A stretch of 64,000 nucleotides of DNA from Zychaea mexicana. Its lineage: Eukaryota > Mucoromycota > Mucoromycetes > Mucorales > Lichtheimiaceae. The first letter of the stretch is position 1; every line of letters starts with the position of its first letter. The position numbers and the translations under genes are program-made. The stretch is taken from contig NW_026516737.1 in NCBI RefSeq assembly GCF_025766255.1, forward strand, positions 124,001 through 188,000. Reading direction: 5' to 3'. Shown one piece after another: positions 48,311 to 59,198 of the stretch. The notes beneath the pieces are model-generated. The model was not told the DNA's origin. It did no database searches and saw nothing but the letters and a program-made list of their open reading frames with translations.

Positions 48311-50498
48311 GGCACCAAACAGTGCATCTGTACTACAGACCAAAGCTGTACCAAAACGAACTGAAGAGAAGAGAAAAAAGAAAGGCGAAATTGCTCGCTT
48401 TATATAGACATTTTTCTCGTTCGGGACTTCAAATCCCCGTGAATTCTCATTGGCCCAGATAACGGGTTGCGTATCAACTTGTGGGTTGCCTACTATGGCA
48501 TAACAAAAGATACAGCACCAAAGGAAATGAAAGGAGGAGTGGTACCTGATGGTCAAGTAGACAAGCGTGCTTCGGCGGTAGTGGTACGTGTCTCTCACCA
48601 TGGGCTGCTGTACCTCCGATGCTGTCGCCGCTTGGTTGTGAGGGGTCCGTGCACGGCACCGTGTCAAGCGAAAGACAAAGACACGAATGCAAATGAGCAT
48701 GTACATTCACGTAAGAAATATTTTTCTTTGAGCAGTAAATGCCGGAATTAGGCGTGACTGACAAGGTAGACAATTCACCATCTGTGAATATTGAGAACAC
48801 CATCCACCCAGCAGCCAGTTTACAGTCCTTCACCCAACAAGACAAACAGCGTGTGTATATAGCGTAGTTCACAGACAAATCCACAGTACTTTAATATTGT
48901 CTTTTGATTGTGTGTGTGGTACGTAATGTTATGTGTGTGCGGAAAAAGATGCCCCCATCGCTGCACTATATGATAAAGACCCGGTATCTTCTATATTCAA
49001 CCGTGCTCGTCAACTGTTGCTTTACCATCTACGCTATCCGCCAACAGTTCTCTGAACCACGCAGTATAACCTCCTCCCTCCATCCTCCATCCCAGTTTAT
49101 GCTACTGCTAACGTTCTATCCTCCATCCCAAGTATGTGCTGCTGCAGATAAGTTGGCCCGCTCATAAATAAGTATCCGCTGCCGCTAGTGAAATCGACTC
49201 ATCCTTCAGTGTTTTACATTGCTGCTGACATAGTAAATCTGTTCGTTTGTTTTTGTGCGCTTCTACGTTCTCTCAAAGCAGCGTTAAAGATCCATCGGGA
49301 CGATCAGAAGAATAACACTACAAACGATGACTTCCTCTGGCTTTTGACACTTTTGCGCGTAATTCGTTGCTCCATTGATCACCTTTTTCACTCGCCATCC
49401 CTTTGTGCATTTCGAGTGCGAAGTCAATTGGCCAAATCGTTGTGTCGCAATGCGCATAGCTTTCGTTTCAGGGAAAAGCTGTTGGAACGTTCAAGGTTTG
49501 ACACACGCGTAACTTTGTCACTATCCAAAAAAGAAAGATTCTGTGTTGCGCTCCTCACTCCTAGACTTTTGCGTCCTGCTGATTTACGTCCGTTATGCTT
49601 GTCGTTAGTGTGAGTTTGTGCATACGCGTTCATAGCCTTCGTTTTGTTATAAAAAAGAGAGAGATGTAGCGAATTTTCCCTTATTGTTGCCTACTATTTC
49701 CACAGCAAATACACATTGTGTCTCTGATCGTCTCTTTGCAGACTACTTGTCGTTGCCGAATTAATGATGCTCAAATAAAGCCCGAGAGAAAAATCCTGCT
49801 CTTTTGCAGTTGTTTTTTATATACGTTAAGAGCACCGCTTACTGTGCATTACGTCCCATTTAGCTTAACATATAGTTCCTTTTGGTATAAATTACGATCC
49901 GCTTAAAATAAGTTGGTGCTTACGGCTCCTGTAAGAAGATTCACTATTTTCAAAAGAAGAAAACAGGATCCGTATTACATCATCTATCGGTTTATATTGT
50001 TATCATACCAAATAACTCATTATCTATCAATCCCAATAGTAAAGAATACAGATGAGAAGAAACTGAACGAGTTACGGTCATCCTTCCTTTAAAACGTGCT
50101 TTGCTAGTGTGTATTTATATTTTACTCATATTGAGCACGTTACATCATGGTAAAACCCATATACTCTCTCTCACTCACTCTCTCTCTCTCTTAAACTGCG
50201 AAAAGAGAAGAAAGTGGAGAATAGAACGAATTTGTAAAAGCGCCGAAATGAAAAGGTTCGCCGTTCCTCTTCTTTCCTTGCGAGGAGCGAGAGACGGAAA
50301 AGCCCTGTTGTGTGTGCAGTGCCGTGGTATGCTTATGCGCGTGTGCAATTAGTTATCATTTACGCTCGTGAAAATATTCAACATTCAACCGAGAGAATGA
50401 AACTCACGCGCGTGCACCAGTAACTGTTCCTCTTTCTCTTTATCTCGCTAATTCTTCAAGTTCTCTCTTTCCACCTCACAATAAGTATATAAAGTTCG
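48311..50498. other. Gene-poor region, unassigned frames
   Basis: Contains a minus-strand frame (48474-48884, 136 codons) and a plus-strand frame (49188-49613, 141 codons) with no recognisable domains. Neither could be extended by convincing splice sites. A CT-rich run lies near 50165-50190. I see no supportable gene, though relic exons are possible because the next 1.3 kb holds a decayed gene. Confidence 0.35.
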
Positions 50499-51775
50499 AT
50501 GAGAGAGGTACTTTTGCGTAATAGTGATAGTCTGGATAAAAACGAAGACACCGATCCTTGCAGTTGCAATCGATATAATTTCGGTATGACTTTAGCACGA
50601 AATTCATGCAGCACACACAACAAATATCAGCTCTGTAGCAAACAATACCTTCACCTCTTTTCTAGTTCCTAGTTTATCTTTAATACATCTCTCTATAGGT
50701 TGCGCACGTTTGTCTCTGGTGCATTGTGTTGCTACGGTGGACAACAGCACAAGGGGCAACACTGGGCGACACGTCGGACTTGTACGCGTCGTGGGATACG
50801 GACGAGCCATTGTGGGACACGATACCCTGTAGAGCCAACAGCTAAACATTAGTACCACCGATTTAGTACTATCTACTCTATGCAATGAGTGATTACGGAA
50901 TGTACAGTGGACCGACGGTGCAATCATGGATATCAACAACGTATATATAAGAACCATTCATCTCTTTTATTGATGCTAACACTCTTAACAGCAAAATTCC
51001 GCAAACGTGCCCTCGTTTGTTTTTTCCTAGTTCATCTTTGTACAGTTATCCAATTGTACACGAATGCACCCGACGGATTCGTCATGGGCGGCGTCGTCTT
51101 TTCACGGATTCAAACGGCGCGTATACACTGAATCCTGTCTCTCTAAAGAGTGCTCTAATGCTGTTTGATACAGTTGGCAGGTGGTGGGTCGAACGTAACT
51201 GCAAGAAGATCAGACAATGGGTCGGCTTCTCATGATTTGATAAAGACAACATAGACAAGTAGTGATACTAGGAGTACTAGTCGAGATCCAGACGATGCAC
51301 CGTTTTGTCCAAGAAACAAAGATATTACGACGACTGGTCATCGTCGTCGTCAGCAAATGATGACGGGGCAGACGATGATACGAATGATCAACCACGTATT
51401 ACATTATTGCTGGTGCCAATAGTGGTGGCGTACATGGAAAAAGTTTTGTTTCATCTGACCGTGTAATTGTGTACCTGTATACCGATATAAAAAGAGTGTG
51501 TGATGTGTTTTAATTAGGTTAGCGGAGGCTTGTTTCTGTATGTAACGGTCGTTGTCGTCGTAGTTGTTAGTAATAGCAGTAATGGACAAGATACAATGTC
51601 AACAGATAGTAGGGGGAAGAAACATGTGTTTGGGTTACGAGGAGCCCAAAACAGCAGCACTAGCAGTACTCTGGGTATAGCGCGTTTTATCGAATCTCAC
51701 GGTTATGCTTCCACGTCGAAAAACCCGATAGCCGTTCATCCGATCGTTATGCTGTACAGATCGACGACTGGGTAA
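50499..51775 (+). pseudogene. Decayed cysteine-rich, probably surface-exposed, protein gene
   Basis: Pieces of one protein appear in order on the plus strand. From 50499: MREVLLRNSDSLDKNEDTDPCSCNRYNFG, split here by an intron (donor 50584, acceptor about 50700) and continuing LSLVHCVATVDNSTRGN, HVGLVRVVGYGRAIVGHD, ending in TAG near 50832. Then VITECTVDRRCNHGYQQ (about 50887-50938), APDGFVMGGVVF (about 51067-51102), and after a one-base shift TDSNGAYTLNPVSLKSALML and FDTVGRWW. A hydrophobic Val run (VTVVVVVVV, about 51540-51570) and a Ser/Asn-rich tail to 51775 would fit a transmembrane segment and cytosolic tail. Cysteine spacing and DSNGAYTLNP-like segments remind me of cysteine-rich surface proteins of Mucorales, but I cannot name the family. 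Stops and shifts mark it as broken. Confidence 0.35.
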
Positions 51776-52129
51776 TCACAAACGGGATGGTTTCTACATT
51801 CGTCTATCTTTCGTTTTCCCGTCCAAACCCTTTGATAGATATTTGTAGCAACAAAAAGCCTTCCTTTGTGTCCGTGTAGTCCATTATTTCCAATTTGTCA
51901 TGAATAGCGCTTTACTTTATTCGTTCTTTTGATCTGTGATGGTGGATAGAGTTCGGTGATTTGGCATTTGAGACAGTCACTTGTTCAGATACTTTGATAT
52001 ATATATATTACCGAACAGACGGAAAAGGAGAGCATTCTATTGTCTGATTATTAAAAGTAGCCAGTGTCTCTTTTATCTTCTTGCCCTTTTTACCTCCTAA
52101 ACCTACAACACCTTTTGCCGGTTTACTCT
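51776..52129. promoter_or_regulatory. Upstream region of the methyltransferase gene
   Basis: No gene. A TATATATATATTA stretch at about 51996-52010 lies roughly 120-130 bp before the start codon at 52130 and is followed by a pyrimidine-rich leader (TCTCTTTTATCTTCTTGCCC), a plausible core promoter. Confidence 0.4.
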
Positions 52130-53469
52130 ATGGACCAAGAAGCAACACTACACTTGCTTCAAGATCCCGCTATTCGTCGTTTTTACACCAACTATGTTGG
52201 CATTAGCAATGACAAGGACCTTGTTCGACATTGGCAAGCCATTCGTTCCCGTTTAAGCGAGGTAAGAAAAAAAAAACTCGTGAGGTCCATCCTATTTCCT
52301 CAAGTTCTTTTTTTGCTGACGTTTGTATGAATTCGTGTTGCTTCCTTTTGTCGACTTTTTGCGCCCCCACCAAAAATAAAGTATGGTCCCAGGTACAAGT
52401 GTATCAACTTTTACAAGTTTGTCGGGTCTCGACTGGCAAGCAGATTCTATTACCGCGAACTTGTTGATATGACAAAACAAGGTTGCCAAGCACCTGTTGT
52501 CCTCGATCTCGGTTGCTGCACAGGTAATAAAAAGCCATTCACCTAGCGCGTAGAAAATTTGGGAGAGAGAAAGAAAGAAAGAAAGAGGTTTGAAAGGTGG
52601 GGGATAAGAGAAGAAAAAAAAAGATGAGACATTTTTTGAGGGGTTTTTGCTTGTCAAATGCTTCCAAAGTGAACATTCGATTGTACTAGTCCCCCAAAAA
52701 AGAAGGAATAATTTAAAAAAACACCCTCTCAATCTCTCTCTCTTTTCTCGCCCATCTCGATTGGAATGATTACCAAACAGGCACCGATCTACGACGGCTG
52801 ATGTTTGACGGCTATCCCGGTGACAGGCTCTACGGCATTGATCTGAACAAGCACTATATTGAGAGTGGCTATGATCTGTTTCGCGACCGTGCCACTTGTC
52901 CAATCACATTCATTGCTGGCGATATTTTAAGCACAACTGCAACTACTACACCTACTAGTATATCATCCACCATCAATAACAAGTTTACCCAAAAAGCCGG
53001 CGTGGTCTACACCGGCAGCATGATCCATCTCTTGTCACTCGACCAATTGCATACCCTGATCCACCATATTTCCACACATCTCCTCGACCCAGCCGGCGGC
53101 ATCTTTATAGGCACCCACGTGGCAGCCGACACAACAACATCCATGACACGAAGAGGGAATACCAAACAGTTTATTGCGGTGCAGGATTTCAAAGATGTAT
53201 TGGAAAAACATCAGTTTGTCGATATCCAGCTGTGCAAAGAACCGCGTCGAAGGGACCCGGATGAAAATAGTACGACGTTGGATACATTTTGGCTTTCGTT
53301 CAAATGTCGACTCGTCACGGCTACTGCTGCTGCTGCTGCTGCTGCGGATAAAGAAGAAGGAGACAATGATGATGCTGTTTGTTGTGATGATGATGATAAT
53401 GATGGTAGTAGTAATCGTTGTGGTGGTGGTGGCAGTCGTAGTAGTAGTAGTGGTAATAGGAGAAGTTGA
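52130..53469 (+). CDS. SAM-dependent methyltransferase (3 exons)
   Basis: Class I S-adenosylmethionine methyltransferase of unknown substrate. Exons 52130-52261, 52382-52523 and 52781-53469 total 963 nt and 320 aa. Motif I is VVLDLGCCTGTDLRR at about residues 82-96, split by the second intron inside the glycine-rich loop. LYGIDLNKHYIESGYDLF follows with the acidic residue that binds the ribose, then FIAGDIL and VVYTGSMIHLLSLDQLHTLI, where a methyltransferase I motif IV usually lies. The C-terminal 50 residues are low-complexity: an Ala run, an Asp run, GGGGS and Ser runs, all from trinucleotide repeats. The overall plan recalls fungal meroterpenoid-type and other small-molecule methyltransferases, without a nearby biosynthetic cluster. 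An in-frame upstream Met at 52064 exists but lies in a hydrophobic leader-like stretch, so 52130 is preferred. Confidence 0.85.
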
Positions 53470-53508
53470 GGCGTCCCATGTTGTTTTTCTATTTTTCTTC
53501 TTTCTTTC

Positions 53509-54212
53509 TTAATCGCCACTAGCACAGCCACGGCAACCACAATGTACGCACTCGATCACTTTGCCTTCTTCCAACCTGGTCTTGGGTACTCGGCAGATAC
53601 ATGTGGTACCGAAATTCGTATCGCGCGGTTGGATACAACGAAGACAACACAGTTTCTCGAATCCAGGCTATACAGAGTATTCCATACATTAAAAACGAAA
53701 TTTAATATCTATTTCCCCTTTTCCCCCCCAGTCCCTCTATAACAACAAATGTAATAACACACACACACACACACCTTTTTCCATTTTGCAATAAGATTGG
53801 CGTCTGCATATTTGTTTTTCAACAAGTAATCATACAATTCGCGCGAAATGGCTTTACGTTTATAGTACAAGTCGAAAATGTACCGTGATCGTTGGTGATG
53901 AATGCGAAATACTGGCCAAGCGCTTTCTACTATCCGTTTGCCTTCATGGGGTTCATTCTCAACTAGTTTGTGTGTAAACAGAGAGAAAAAAAAGGTTAAT
54001 GGTAAGGCTTCGTAGTAAGATCAATCGATGATGGGGAGAGGGGAAATAAAAAGTTCAACTCGATTGAATTCAATTGTGTTCCATGAACAAAGAAAAAAAA
54101 AACAAAAAAACTCACTCTCTTTCATCTTTCTGGCAAATTCTTCCAGCGTTGGTTCAATGTCATCGAAACCTTCTGGCGGTCGTTTGGTGCGTTGTGTTCT
54201 TATTTTTGGCAT
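53509..54212 (-). CDS. BUD31: BUD31 / G10 spliceosome protein (3 exons)
   Basis: Component of the activated spliceosome, found with the Prp19-related complex near the catalytic centre. Exons (minus) 54116-54212, 53775-53962 and 53509-53667 total 444 nt and 147 aa. The start [21 protein letters not shown] is nearly invariant in the family, as are [45 protein letters not shown] and the zinc-binding C-terminus with [17 protein letters not shown] and CVHCGCRGC. The stop is only 40 bp from the stop of the convergent methyltransferase gene, so their 3' UTRs must overlap. The second intron starts inside a GT microsatellite. Confidence 0.96.
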
Positions 54213-54885
54213 GCTTTTTTTTCAAGATGTGGACCAGTAAAAAAGTTGGAAAGAAAAAAGAAAAAGAAAACGAGGCTAGCGTGTTGGGGCTAATACACTT
54301 TCTCAAGTTGAACGATGCCGGTCACAGCCCGGGCGGATATGAATCTGTTTAAATTGCCCACACACACACACACATAGAGAGAAAAGAGAGAGAGAGAGAG
54401 ACGCACTTTGACCCCTACCTACATCTTCATGACGCTGTTTGGTACAGGTCCCACTATCTGATATCCCATGCTATCAACAACAATGCTTGTGCCATTTGGT
54501 AATATACTACCCAAAAAGAAATGTTAGTCGACTGGTGCTCCACCGGGGGCTCCACAGCGAGCATGACATAAGAGTGGCCTTCTTTTCTTTGTGCACACGA
54601 CACTCAAACATACAACGTGTATAGCAGATGTTATGAAAGGAAGTATCTCTTTGATCAATGACCACTTTACTAGAAACCCCTTTGTGGGAATAAAGGTGAT
54701 AAAAGAGACTGGAACAATGGGATTCTTTGCAGTCGGTCCAATAGTTTAGCCTTCCCTCTTAAAGCGGAAAAAGATTTTTATTTTGAAGTTTCTTGTAGCT
54801 GGAGCAGCCTCTTTTTTTTTTAGGGCACTTGTCAACTTTTTTTTTTCTCTTAGTTGTATATATATATATATATATATATACCACC
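54213..54885. promoter_or_regulatory. Divergent spacer between BUD31 and the carrier gene; TA repeat
   Basis: Holds both promoters. CA and GA microsatellites lie at about 54360-54400. A (TA)n run at about 54856-54880 ends five bases before the carrier start codon, which sits in a good context (CCACCATGT). No gene seen. Confidence 0.5.
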
Positions 54886-56321
54886 ATGTCAACGACGACA
54901 ACAACGACAAGCAGTACCGCCACTTCTACCTTGTCACAATTCACCCCACAGTTGGAATCAAAGCCAAAAAAGCTGACAGTGACGTCCAAAGATTCACGAT
55001 CCTACGTCCACTTTGTTGCAGGAGGGTAAATGAGGGCCTTTTTCTCTTTCGTTTGTTTATTGTCCATTTCAAATATGTATTCTAAAAAGACCTTCTGTAT
55101 GCTCTCTAGTGTGGGTGGACTAGTTGGTGCCGTGTGCACTTCACCACTCGATGTTGTGAAAACGAGATTACAGGTATAAAATATATATATACATATATAC
55201 ATAAGCAAAGAGAATGGATGTGTTTATGCTAACTTTTTGCCATGTATGTTTTGTTTTCACGACCTAGTCTACATTCTATCAACAAGCCATACGATCGCCG
55301 TCCAAAACAACTTCGTCGCATTATATACTGGGTCATTTTGTGGAGACTGGCCGTCTGCTTGTGTAAGCATCTCTTGTGTGTAGGAATAACCTATGTTTGA
55401 GCAGTCGAGTTAACGCACAAAGGGAATGTCAAATAGACGCATCAAACAGGTGGAAGGCATGCGTGGCTACTTTAAAGGCCTAGGGCCCAATCTGGTTGGC
55501 GTCATTCCTGCAAGGCATGTATACTACTCGATTAGGAGAACAACAGGCAACAATGAAAAGGGCATACTCAGAGGGCCACCTTCCCCCCCTGATAAATTAA
55601 CCCTGCTTGAATATATAGATCCATCAACTTTTACACATACGGCAACGGCAAAAAGTTCTTTACCGAGCTGAACAATGGCAAAGAAACGCCAGGCGTGCAC
55701 CTTGTTTCAGCAGCAACGGCAGGCATTGTCACGTCCACGGCAACCAATCCTATCTGGGTCGTCAAGACCCGTCTGCAACTGCAGCCTACGAACAGTACAG
55801 CAGCAGTGCGTCGATATACCAACAGTTTAGACTGTACCTTGCATATATTGAAAGAGGAGGGCATCCGCGGGCTGTACAAGGGGATGAGCGCGTCGTATCT
55901 GGGGGTGGCGGAAGGCACGATCCAGTGGATGACGTACGAGCACTTGAAAAAAAAGTGGATTGCGCCGCACCACCACAGCAAGCACGGCATTGGAGGCAAG
56001 AGTATCGAAGGGTGGATCGGCAACATTGGGGCAGCGGCGGTGGCGAAGCTTGTGGCAGCATGTATCACATATCCTCACGAGGTGATACGCACACGACTGC
56101 GACAGCCTGCAGAGGCGAACGGGATTCGGAAATATACGGGACTGATGCAGTGCTTGCGACTGGTGGCCAAGGAGGAGGGCGTGTCTGCTCTGTATGGTGG
56201 CATGACAGCCCACTTGATGCGTGTGGTGCCCAACGCGGCCATCATGTTCTTTTGCTACGAGGCCATCCTGCACACCTTTGGTGGCGACGACAAGAAAGAG
56301 CAAACCACGACGACGACCTAA
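54886..56321 (+). CDS. RIM2: Mitochondrial carrier, RIM2-like pyrimidine nucleotide transporter (5 exons)
   Basis: Inner-membrane SLC25-family carrier. Exons 54886-55025, 55110-55173, 55268-55362, 55437-55514 and 55619-56321 total 1080 nt and 359 aa. The three carrier signatures are SPLDVVKTRLQ, NPIWVVKTRLQ and YPHEVIRTRLR, each followed by a glycine-rich element (GMRGYFKGLGPNLVGVIPAR, GIRGLYKGMSASYLGV, GVSALYGGMTAHLMRVVPN). NFYTYGNGKKF and the segment after the second signature match the Rim2/SLC25A33-SLC25A36 group, which exchanges pyrimidine nucleotides for mitochondrial nucleic-acid synthesis. The N-terminus is Thr/Ser-rich. The fourth intron (55515-55618) uses a GC donor (AG|GCATGT), the only donor that keeps both the frame and the conserved PAR.INFYTYG sequence. 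Confidence 0.88.
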
Positions 56322-56931
56322 AAAAGAAGAACTTCCTAGACCTTTTTGATGTCCCTTGCATATTTCCTTATAGACACTGCCATTCATATATCCCCTTCTT
56401 TTGCCATAACGGGCCTAAACCCCATCCGGGGTGCCCGTCATCATCCTCATCCTCATCATCCTCATCTTCATCATCGTTATCGTCATTGTCACCCATCCAC
56501 TGTACACCCAAACCCTGTTTCATCACATATACTAATGAACTTTTTTTTTTAATACTTGCAGCTTGCACATAACACAAAGAACGCCCCTTCTCCTTCCACT
56601 CACACACTCTTTCTTTTTTCTTTCTGTATACACACACACATACACACACACCTTGAACCCAACCAAGTCAACTCAAATCAACTAAAAAGTATTTAAAACA
56701 TCCCAAAACACAAGAAAGCTTTGCTTGCCCTTTTTTTTTTTAAAAGAAAAAAGTGTGGAAGGGGCTAAGCTGTGAAAGTGAGAGAGAGAGAGAGAGAGAA
56801 GATGTACAAATAGTGTTTTGTGTTGCTGTTGTTGCTATTGTTGATGTTGTTATTGTCGTTATGTGAGAAAGGGTTGTTGTGTGTGTGTGTGTGTGTGTGT
56901 GTGAAGCACAAACTAATAAGACGAGAGAAGC
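56322..56931. other. Convergent 3' spacer with microsatellites
   Basis: Lies between two convergent genes. Contains TCATCC/TCATCA repeats (about 56437-56490), CA runs (about 56630-56652), a GA run (about 56780-56800) and a (GT)n run at about 56878-56903 just past the stop of the mini-protein gene. No coding frame is supported. Confidence 0.55.
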
Positions 56932-57719
56932 TTATTTGGCTTCAGCGTTCTTTCTCTTTGGGTTATCGGGAGAGGTAGCCCAGTTTTGAGCCTAAAAAAG
57001 ATTGGAAGAAAAAAAAAAAAATTAGCACACCATGGAAAAACTTCAAGTCACAATAATCACCCCTCCCTCTGCCTATTCCCTTTCTGTGTGTGAAAAAAAA
57101 AATAGTAAAAAAACACTTACAGCCTTCTTGAAAGCCTGGATTGGGCGCGATTACGTATAAAGAAAACGCGAAAATTTGATTAGTAAAAAAAGCAGTTTGC
57201 AAATTTTTTTTTTAAAAAAAAAATAGAAGAAAAACGCGCTTTGCACCCCATGCTTCCGGACAATGAGTCAAGAAGACGCGCGTTTTTTTTTTCTTTTTTC
57301 TTTTTTTTTTTTTTCACTTTTGATTGACGCGAAAAATAAAGTAAAAAAAAAAAAAATTCCAGCGCGGGCGGATTGTGGTCCTCCCCCATCCCCCAAAAAA
57401 AGAAAGAGCGAGAGAAAGACATTTACCTCCTTGTGGGCAATACCGGGGTTGGCAGCCTTGACCTTACCAAGCTCCTCCTAATGAAAGACCAAAAAAAGAG
57501 ACAATACGGTCAGTACTCTGACAGTAGGCAGTGATACAGAGAAAAGAAAGAGAGGGAGAAAGTGTTACCTTCATGAACTTGTTGTAGGGAGAGACCTTCT
57601 TGGCTAGTGTATCAAAAGAAAGAAAAAGAGGTCAGCGCTCGACATCATCAGAGAGAGAGAGAGAGAAGGTAGGTCCTATACAAACTTTGGGTCTTCTTGG
57701 CAGTCTTTTCCTTGGCCAT
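56932..57719 (-). CDS. YABBY/HMG-box-like mini-protein, 64 aa in 5 exons
   Basis: A very small nuclear-type protein assembled from five exons: 57686-57719, 57569-57603, 57427-57477, 57121-57135 (15 nt) and 56932-56991, total 195 nt. All junctions are GT-AG and in phase. The protein starts MAKEKTAKKTQ and continues KKVSPYNKFMKEELGKVK, AANPGIAHKEAFKKAA, QNWATSPDNPKRKNAEAK. The YNKFMKEE..K...NP.I.HKEAF..AA.NWA pattern is that of the plant YABBY domain and its fungal relatives, an HMG-box-like fold that bends DNA. A chromatin architectural role is therefore inferred. Frames longer than a few dozen codons do not exist here, so it is invisible to ORF-based finding. Confidence 0.82.
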
Positions 57720-59016
57720 TATGAAAAGTTATAGAGAACAGTGGGTCGGATGGATGTAGTAGAGTGAGAAAGCGGCACCAAAGAGTTTGGTATATGTGAA
57801 AAGAGTGAAGAACAAAAGAAAAAAAAGCAAAAAAGAAAAAAAAAACTTATGGGCTGCCTCTATAAGTGTTCGCGGTCCAACGCGCTGCGGGGATATATTA
57901 TAATGATGAGCTGTATTATTATTATTGAATATATGTATATGACACAGCTGGGATTAGAAAGTAACCTAATCCGGCCAATCAATGGGCGTCTGCTGCTATG
58001 CTCCTATATAGACTAATACATACTCTATTATTATTTGTATCCATCCCACAGCCCACATGGGTGCATGCTATGGAACCCGCCACCCACAGAGCGCGTTTTC
58101 TGTTTTAAGCTTGAGAGAGAGAGGATGGCCACACTGTAGACGAGACCTTGCTGTGCAGAAGAGATGCAAACGAGAGAGAGAACTAAAAAAAAAAAAGACA
58201 AAGAGAGTGCGGAGTGCTATCCTATCAAGGTGATTGCGCGTACACTATCAGGCGAAAAAAAAAAAAAAGGCTCTTTCTTGGCTCTTTTTGCGTTTCATAC
58301 CCAAAATACAATACTAGGGCCATCCCATAACACATCGCACCAAACAACAACAACAACAACAACAACAACAAGGCAAACCTGTATATTGGTCGGTACGAAT
58401 CTGATGACCGTACATGGATGAATGTGCCTCAAGAGTCTTTCCTGTTCTTTAAAAGAATCGTGTGTGTGAGTACTCATGGAATGGGCTGATCGGGAATGCT
58501 GATCGCTATCACCATCAATTGGCTGCTGAGGCTGTAAAACAATAGAAGACTGCCTTGGGGGTAATAGCAGACGGTGAAGGTGCAACCTTCTTCACACACA
58601 CACATAGCATCGCATCCAAGTGAACAAATGCATTTCTTTCAACGGATGTGTGTATCATCACACAAACAGTGCCACACACACACACACACACACACACACA
58701 TCCCCCTTTCATCGCATATGTCTCATATATGGATAAGCTCACGCCCGTTTGCCCTGTCTCCGATGCCCTACTACTACTATCATCATCATCATCGTCATCA
58801 CCACCACCATCAATCATTCTTCCATTACCAGTCCGCCCAGTACAACTACAACTTTTCTGATATAAAACATCTGCATTATATGAACCCCGTTTTCTATCAA
58901 AACCCTGTCTCTATTTTTTTGTTCTCGAACAAAGACAAAAAGAATAAGCAGCAGCAGCAGCAGCAGCAGCAAGCAAAAAAGCGGGAAACAGTCACCACAC
59001 CCCCCTTTGGATCACA

Positions 59017-59053
<37 letters not shown>

Positions 59054-59198
59054 CTTTCTTTACTTTTTTCCGTTTTACTGCTTTTTCCTATTGGGAACGA
59101 GATTTCTCTTTCCACCTGTACAGGTCGTCCAAATATACCAAAAGAAACACACACACAGAGAGAGAGAGAGAAAAAGAGAGAAAGAGAAAAGGAAAGCA
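57720..59198. promoter_or_regulatory. Divergent intergenic region, microsatellite-rich
   Basis: Holds promoters for the mini-protein gene (left) and the RanBPM-like gene (right). Repeats include (CAA)n at about 58343-58370, (CA)n at 58673-58700, CAGCAG at about 58950-58971, (TC)n at about 59020-59052 and (GA)n at 59157-59172. The frame at 58574-59230 is built of these repeats and is not a gene. The RanBPM start codon at 59199 follows a purine-rich leader. Confidence 0.5.

Noticed and set aside
55827..56387. 186-codon frame antisense to the carrier gene
   Set aside because: Mirror of the conserved carrier exon; no independent domain.
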